26,469 nucleotides of DNA from contig CAMFKA010000004.1 of the NCBI GenBank assembly GCA_945957185.1, positions 1 through 26,469 on the forward strand. Reading direction: 5' to 3'. This DNA is from an uncultured Chlamydiaceae bacterium. GTDB taxonomy: Bacteria; Chlamydiota; Chlamydiia; Chlamydiales; Parachlamydiaceae. Positions within the stretch are counted from its first letter, which is position 1. The number at the start of each line of letters is the position of its first letter. The notes below the pieces were generated by a model that was not told the DNA's origin, made no database searches, and saw nothing but the letters and a program-made list of their open reading frames with translations. Of the stretch, positions 22,026-26,469 are shown one piece after another. A program made the translations under genes and the position numbers.

Positions 22026-22790
22026 ATGCACATGAATAGCGCGTTTGTTATCACACTATCACCAAATTCTACCGTAGACGATGTCTGGGAATCTCTTTCT
22101 CTCCACGATGCGGAATTTCTTTTCAGTGAAGAGGATCAAGATCATCAAAAAATTTATCTGATCTGCGATCGCAGCATCCTCAACCACCCCTCGATCATCG
22201 CTATCGAACCGTACACGATCCCCGAAATCGATTGGTCAGCACAGTGGGAGGGGAAACATGAACTCTCTCTACAGCCGTTTGGACTCCCTGAACATACGAT
22301 ACAGATGGCTCCGGGAAAAGGCTTTGGCGATTTGTCTCACCCTACAACAGCGCTGGTGTGCAAACTCATGAAAGATGTCGTTCCTGGAAAAATCGTTCTT
22401 GATATTGGCTCCGGAAGCGGAATTCTAAGTTTTGTCGCCTTAGCAATGGGCGCTAAAGCTGCATTAGGTTTGGAGATCGATCCTGACGCGATCGCTCATG
22501 CCTACGAAAACGCAACGCTTAACGCTATGAAAGCAGATTTTTACCTACCAAACAATCTTCCGCAATGCCATCCGGATGTGTTGCTCATGAATATGATTAC
22601 ATCGGAACAAATGGTTGCGTGGAAGTCTTTGTCGTGCCCTATCTCTGATGCCATCCTCATCACTTCAGGGGTGCTGCAGGAGCAGCGAAACGAATATCTA
22701 GTTTGGGCTAAAAGCCTGGGATGGTCTCTACAAGACGAAATGGAAGACGACGGATGGATGGGATTTAAGTTTCACCTATCAAAGACCTAA
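22026..22790 (+). CDS. PrmA-like class I SAM methyltransferase
   Basis: Predicted cytoplasmic S-adenosylmethionine-dependent methyltransferase of 254 residues, closest in design to ribosomal protein L11 methyltransferase. An N-terminal substrate-recognition-like region (about 1-95) leads to APGKGFGDLSHPTTALVCKLM, the PrmA-type approach to the cofactor site, and to motif I VLDIGSGSGILSFVALAMGA at about 123-142 and LEIDPDAIAHAYENATLN. The post-I motif reads PDVLLMNMI where PrmA usually has a D-x-V-x-A-N-I pattern, so the catalytic neighbourhood is altered and the target may differ. AAGG lies four bases before the first ATG; a second in-frame ATG is two codons on. Its stop is nine bases from the convergent ATPase stop, with no terminator seen. 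Confidence 0.8.
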   Translation: MHMNSAFVITLSPNSTVDDVWESLSLHDAEFLFSEEDQDHQKIYLICDRSILNHPSIIAIEPYTIPEIDWSAQWEGKHELSLQPFGLPEHTIQMAPGKGFGDLSHPTTALVCKLMKDVVPGKIVLDIGSGSGILSFVALAMGAKAALGLEIDPDAIAHAYENATLNAMKADFYLPNNLPQCHPDVLLMNMITSEQMVAWKSLSCPISDAILITSGVLQEQRNEYLVWAKSLGWSLQDEMEDDGWMGFKFHLSKT

Positions 22791-22799
22791 ACGAGCGGA

Positions 22800-24257
22800 T
22801 TAATCAAAAAAATCTTCTAAAGTGAGTTCTTGCTGAACAAGTTCAGCGGAATATCGATTTTGCTTTAGACCGTATGGCGTGATAAGCGTTAAAAATATAG
22901 TCTTATTTGTTTTGGTTTTCTCGCGGAACACATCGATTTTGCGCTGCAATTCATTAGCATAATTTGAGTCTATGGTGAATTCTGAATGATAAAACTTGAT
23001 TTCACATAGATTAATGCAATCGTCTTTACGGTCGATGATGAGATCGATTTGAGTTCCTTTTTCCGATTTATTTTTGGGCTTATACGACCATTGCGATTCT
23101 GATGTTAATACCGCTGCTATTCCCAATTTTCTTTTGATTTGAATAATGTGTTTAAAACAAATGCTTTCAAACGCATATCCGGCCCATGTTTTCCAGCGAG
23201 GATCGCTTGACATTTTCAACCAATGATCTCTATCATTTCCTAAAACAATACTGCTTTTGATAGAATCCATCCAAGATAGATAAAAATAGGAATATTCATC
23301 GACCAGCCATATTTTTTTGTCTTTCGTTTTTTTTCCGAATTCAGGGCATGTTGTAATGAAACCCGAGACTTCTAATTCATCTAAAATACCGGTTAATTGA
23401 CCTCCAGAACTAACTTTAAGAGCATCTACAAGATCCTTTTGATAGACTCCACTTTTTTTCTTTGCTAGTTCTCTCACAATTTGCATGTGACTTTGAGAAT
23501 TTTCAAAAAGAGACTGATAAAGATTGTTAAATTCATTCACAAGTTGCCCTTGAGGCATAAAGCAAAGTCTATTAATAATTTGCGCTGTTGATTCCCCCTG
23601 TTGTACATATGTCAAATACTTCGCTATGCCTCCAATACTCATATACAATTCCACAATCTGCTTACGAGATAACTTTACATTTTGTGATTGAAGATATTTT
23701 TCTGCCTCTCCCAAACTAAAGGCGTTAAGTTTTATGACTTCGCTCAGGCGACCATAAAGACCACCTTTGTTGTTGATAATTTTTTTGATGATCCAATTAG
23801 CTGCAGACCCACAGACGATTAAGATCACATTATTTAAATGAGAAAGATATTGATTCCAAATGTATTCTAATGCCTGCAAGAAGCCTGATCGATTTGACGC
23901 TAACCAAGGCAATTCGTCGAAAAAAATAATTACTTTTTTGGTAACATCAACCTTAACGATCGCTTCTTTAAGAGCATACAAAGCTTCGTCCCAATCTTTA
24001 AAATCGTCGAATTTTGCTAAATCAGGAAACATATGTACGAGTTCTCTAGAAAACTTGTTCAGTTGCGTTTTTTTATTGCTATTAGCGCTTCCGGTCACGC
24101 AAAAATAGACTCCTTTATCTTTAAAATACTCATGGATAAGGTATGTTTTCCCTACACGTCTTCTTCCATAAATAGCAAGAAACTCTGCTTTTTTTGATTG
24201 GAATAACCGTTCAAGAATTTTGATTTCATTCGTTCTGCCGAAAATTGTGTCGCTCAT
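22800..24257 (-). CDS. AAA ATPase with C-terminal DUF234 (archaeal-type ATPase family)
   Basis: Predicted P-loop ATPase of 485 residues, family of unknown cellular role. The N-terminal FGRTNEIKILERLF leads to Walker A GRRRVGKT (31-38), Walker B KVIIFFDELPWLA (about 113-125) and a sensor-like VILIVCGSAANWI. A winged-helix-type segment (KKSGVYQKDLVDALKVSSGGQLTGILDELEVSGFI) precedes the C-terminal DUF234, which contains a nuclease-like GTQIDLIIDRKDDCINLCEIKFY segment with the D...ExK spacing of PD-(D/E)XK folds. ATG 24257 is chosen over an upstream TTG because GAGGAAA lies just before it. The gene is visibly AT-richer than its neighbours and is preceded by a palindrome array, suggesting horizontal gain as a unit. 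Widespread in archaea and bacteria. Confidence 0.85.
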   Translation of the reverse strand: MSDTIFGRTNEIKILERLFQSKKAEFLAIYGRRRVGKTYLIHEYFKDKGVYFCVTGSANSNKKTQLNKFSRELVHMFPDLAKFDDFKDWDEALYALKEAIVKVDVTKKVIIFFDELPWLASNRSGFLQALEYIWNQYLSHLNNVILIVCGSAANWIIKKIINNKGGLYGRLSEVIKLNAFSLGEAEKYLQSQNVKLSRKQIVELYMSIGGIAKYLTYVQQGESTAQIINRLCFMPQGQLVNEFNNLYQSLFENSQSHMQIVRELAKKKSGVYQKDLVDALKVSSGGQLTGILDELEVSGFITTCPEFGKKTKDKKIWLVDEYSYFYLSWMDSIKSSIVLGNDRDHWLKMSSDPRWKTWAGYAFESICFKHIIQIKRKLGIAAVLTSESQWSYKPKNKSEKGTQIDLIIDRKDDCINLCEIKFYHSEFTIDSNYANELQRKIDVFREKTKTNKTIFLTLITPYGLKQNRYSAELVQQELTLEDFFD

Positions 24258-24315
24258 ATGTTTCCTCAACCACTGTCTAATTTCATTTTACCATTTTTGG
24301 CAATAAAAACAAAAA

Positions 24316-24457
24316 GATTCCGCTGATTTGACATGTCAAACTAGCGGAATCTGTCAAAAAAAAGCACATTCCGCTGATTTGATGCATCAAACTAGCGGAA
24401 TGTATGAAAAAAACATAGATTCCGCTGATTTGATGCATCAAATCAGCGGAATCTATG
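24316..24457. repeat. Three palindromes at an exact 51-bp period upstream of the ATPase gene
   Basis: Palindromes centre at 24333.5, 24384.5 and 24435.5. Each has ATTCCGCT at one end, AGCGGAAT at the other and TTTGA...TCAAA around the middle (ACATGT once, ATGCAT twice). The third (24414-24457) is a perfect 44-base palindrome; the first two carry one two-base mismatch (GA against CT-derived AG). Outer bases co-vary: G...C in units 1 and 3, C...G in unit 2. They lie 58-200 bases upstream of the ATPase ATG, and the last overlaps the stop codon of the ATP-grasp gene. Confidence 0.85.
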
Positions 24458-25535
24458 AGCAGGGGTTAAAAATATCGCAAGCGCTCATGATGAGGCCTCG
24501 CGTACCAATATTTGTGGAGTAATCGTTTTGAAGATACTGTTTATATTCACCCCAGGAACCTCTGTTAAATATGGAAAGTAGATCACCTTGCATGGGCCAA
24601 TAAAATTTCAATTTCTTATATTGCAGGTCGCAAGGGAGCTCTTCGCTTCGAATAATCTTTACAAGCAGATCTCCCACATTAACACCCGTTGCTAAACCAA
24701 TTTCGACAGCTTCGCCCGGTTTGGGATCGATGTATAAAAGCGTCAATCCTCCTGTCTGGGGATTTTCCTTAAATTTTATAGAAGCAAATCCGTTCCAATT
24801 CAATGCATCGAGAATTTTCTTTCCATACTCCCATACGATGGGATGATCGACTGTTTCTGCTGCTGTGCAGATTCCGCCGGTTGAGGGGAACTGTCGAATG
24901 ATTCTGTAAATATAGTGACGTTTCAAAACCCCTTTTTGATAAACCGCATTATAAGCGTAAACAGGCCCTTCCATATATTCTTGAACGATGGGAGGTTTCT
25001 CGTTTTGCGAAAAGTGGTGCTGAATTCGATAAAAGCGCTTTCTTGCCTCTTCAATATTGCGAACGGGGTAGACGATGTTGCGGTCCGAATCTAAAGCTCC
25101 TTTCATTACCCAGGGAAAGGGGAGCGGAATTTTCAACAATCCGTCAAAGGAGACAGGATAAAAGGTTTTGAGAGCATTTATTTTGAGTTTGCGTGCCAGC
25201 GCAAAGGTGTCTTCCAAGTCAAGAACGGTTTCAAAAGCAGGCGCGGGTGGTAAAACGGCGTGTGGATGATTTGCAAGCATGACTGTTTTAAGTGAGGAAT
25301 TCCCTACGGGAATTGCGAGAACATGTGAGATCTCTTGAATTTTTTCAGCGAAGGATCCCACTACAAAGCTGTCATAATAATGATGAAATACCCATTGATA
25401 AGACATTTGGAATCGCGAGTGAGGTTTGGTAATCCCTACGATATGATAAGAGGGGTCAGCCGCCTTTAAATAAACTGCAAGGGCGTTAGACTGCCGATAG
25501 GTGGCATCTGATATCAGAATGGTACCGCCGCTCAT
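24453..25535 (-). CDS. ATP-grasp domain protein (carbamoyl-phosphate synthase-like), probable glycan locus
   Basis: Predicted ATP-dependent carboxylate-amine/thiol ligase-type enzyme of 360 residues, substrate unknown. The N-terminal TILISDATYRQSNALAVYLK is a pre-ATP-grasp Rossmann-like start of the kind seen in sugar- or peptide-modifying ATP-grasp proteins. The ATP-grasp core shows LPFPWVMKGALDSDRNIVYPV (ATP Lys), PIVQEYMEGPVYAYNAVY, the glycine-rich STGGICTAAETV, FASIKFK and the metal region LLYIDPKPGEAVEIGLATGVNVGDLLV. The usual E-x-N-x-R metal motif reads YIDPKPG, an Asp and Lys variant. AAGGGGG precedes the ATG. It follows the GT2 gene after 34 bp on the same strand. Its stop codon lies within the third palindrome, so the C-terminus may have been altered by insertion of that array. 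Confidence 0.75.
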   Translation of the reverse strand: MSGGTILISDATYRQSNALAVYLKAADPSYHIVGITKPHSRFQMSYQWVFHHYYDSFVVGSFAEKIQEISHVLAIPVGNSSLKTVMLANHPHAVLPPAPAFETVLDLEDTFALARKLKINALKTFYPVSFDGLLKIPLPFPWVMKGALDSDRNIVYPVRNIEEARKRFYRIQHHFSQNEKPPIVQEYMEGPVYAYNAVYQKGVLKRHYIYRIIRQFPSTGGICTAAETVDHPIVWEYGKKILDALNWNGFASIKFKENPQTGGLTLLYIDPKPGEAVEIGLATGVNVGDLLVKIIRSEELPCDLQYKKLKFYWPMQGDLLSIFNRGSWGEYKQYLQNDYSTNIGTRGLIMSACDIFNPCS

Positions 25536-25569
25536 AACCCCCTTAAATCGCTAATAAAGCAGATGGAGT

Positions 25570-26436
25570 TTACGACTTCGACCCTGCAATTTTTTTTAGT
25601 TTGGCCCACAATAGCTCATAGGTTCGGGGAGTTGTAAATCGCTTCTTCCACGAAATCGCCGTCTGCTTTCCTCTCATCCAAAGAGACGCCGGCGCATTAG
25701 TGCACGACCCATTCACAATTCTAGCATATGGCTTCTTTTTTCGTATTTCTGAGGCTACAGCTTTTTGCTTTTGCAAATCCAGAACGTGGTCATTCAGTGG
25801 GTTGTCCAAATTGTAGACATGCAAAATCTCATGGACGCACTTAATGGAATCTCCCGCCATTTCTATCAGAGGAAACATAATCGCAAAGTCCCAAGCTGTG
25901 CGGTAGTAATTGCCGGAGCTGTCTTTTAAGTCGTTTTTATCCAATGCTTTCCATAAAAAATGCTTAAAAGTGCGTAAATGAGAAAAAATCCACTCTCCTT
26001 CTCGATTACCGAATTCATTCTTTTGCGGTGGGCGGCAAAATCCAATTTCCCAACGCGGGTAAGTGATGAATTGTCCATATGTCAGTGAGACATTTCCTTC
26101 CGAATAAATTTTATTGAGCTTTTTTAAGACATTTTTATCGTACAACCAATCATCGCCATCCAACATGATGATGATGTCTTCATCGTTTGGTTCCAAAAGA
26201 GCGATGCCATCCACGAAATTGGCGACGGCGCCATAATTAGTTTTTCTGTAGATCGCTTTCCACCCATATTTTTTTTCGTATTCTCGAATGATGTCTCTCT
26301 GCTCTTCTTGAGTGGAAGCGTCATCAATCATGCAGACGTCGTAATTTTTATAGGTCTGGCAAGCGATGGAATCGAGAGTTTTTCTTAACCAACGAACGGT
26401 ATTGTAGGAGGGAATAACGATTTTAAAGTGAAACAT
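25570..26436 (-). CDS. Family 2 glycosyltransferase
   Basis: Predicted cytoplasmic GT-A fold sugar transferase of 288 residues. The N-terminal FKIVIPSYNTVRWLRKTLDSIACQTYKNYDVCMIDDAS is the standard GT2 nucleotide-binding start. IIMLDGDDWLYDKNVL holds the DxD metal motif (LDGDD, about residue 92), and TAWDFAIMFPLIEMAG with CVHEILHVYN resembles the acceptor-side motif (ED and QxxRW equivalents are weak). There is no transmembrane segment. AAGGAAAGAG lies before the ATG. The downstream ATP-grasp gene on the same strand suggests a surface polysaccharide or lipooligosaccharide modification locus that may continue beyond the window's right edge. Donor and acceptor are unknown. Confidence 0.85.
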   Translation of the reverse strand: MFHFKIVIPSYNTVRWLRKTLDSIACQTYKNYDVCMIDDASTQEEQRDIIREYEKKYGWKAIYRKTNYGAVANFVDGIALLEPNDEDIIIMLDGDDWLYDKNVLKKLNKIYSEGNVSLTYGQFITYPRWEIGFCRPPQKNEFGNREGEWIFSHLRTFKHFLWKALDKNDLKDSSGNYYRTAWDFAIMFPLIEMAGDSIKCVHEILHVYNLDNPLNDHVLDLQKQKAVASEIRKKKPYARIVNGSCTNAPASLWMRGKQTAISWKKRFTTPRTYELLWAKLKKIAGSKS

Positions 26437-26469
26437 TGCTCTTTCCTTTCTGCTTATATTGTGTTACGC

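Noticed and set aside
24328..24522. Plus-strand 64-codon frame with in-frame repeats across the palindrome array
   Set aside because: The repeats arise because the palindrome period (51 bp) is divisible by three; no ribosome site precedes it and the palindromes explain the pattern.

Overview
The window looks like a chromosomal stretch of a chlamydia-like (environmental, non-Chlamydiaceae) bacterium, with the Waddlia/Parachlamydia/Criblamydia/Simkania type most likely. The evidence is the combination of an NqrA subunit, a Pal lipoprotein directly followed by a coiled-coil LysM protein, an aromatic-type aminotransferase overlapping an MreC-like gene, a short secreted YD-repeat protein with a DUF687-like hydrolase end, and a DUF2608 HAD protein. 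The lineage is inferred from gene families and remembered gene order, not from a search.

Layout. Bases 257-3463 (minus) hold mreC-like, an aminotransferase and a stand-alone NFACT-R protein. A divergent small membrane protein follows at 3508-3906. Bases 4106-6136 (minus) are a cell-envelope cluster transcribed pal, LysM, murI. Bases 6362-9637 (minus) are the most interesting locus: two different secreted Cys-rich precursor peptides with a shared leader, then a DUF692 multinuclear iron oxidase (MNIO), then its DUF2063 partner. This is a bufferin/HvfABC-type RiPP cluster, with hairpin terminators between the precursors and before the enzyme genes. A divergent plus-strand operon (9871-13413) carries a MORN-repeat protein, QueD/PTPS, FolE and a GT11-type glycosyltransferase with a signal peptide. 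A secreted HAD protein (13709-14500) sits between two oppositely oriented copies of a GC-armed inverted-repeat element.

Bases 14753-18779 (minus) hold a YD-repeat/hydrolase protein, tRNA-Arg(ACG), a metallo-beta-lactamase-fold hydrolase whose ATG directly abuts the tRNA, and nqrA. Bases 18894-21913 (plus) are the potassium uptake pair trkA-trkH, followed by a PrmA-like methyltransferase. Bases 22800-26436 (minus) hold an AT-richer DUF234-type ATPase preceded by three palindromes at an exact 51-bp period, then an ATP-grasp protein and a family 2 glycosyltransferase that look like surface-glycan genes.

How it works together. In the RiPP locus, the Sec-type leaders would take the peptides out of the cytoplasm after the MNIO and its partner have modified cysteines, giving a secreted copper- or metal-binding peptide. 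The terminators would keep precursor mRNA in excess over enzyme mRNA. Small repeat families (the GCGGAGACGCGG-armed element in three copies, a CCACAGAGCC-type element, ATCGTT octamers and the 51-bp palindrome array) fill most intergenic gaps. No gap between recognised genes exceeds 300 bases.
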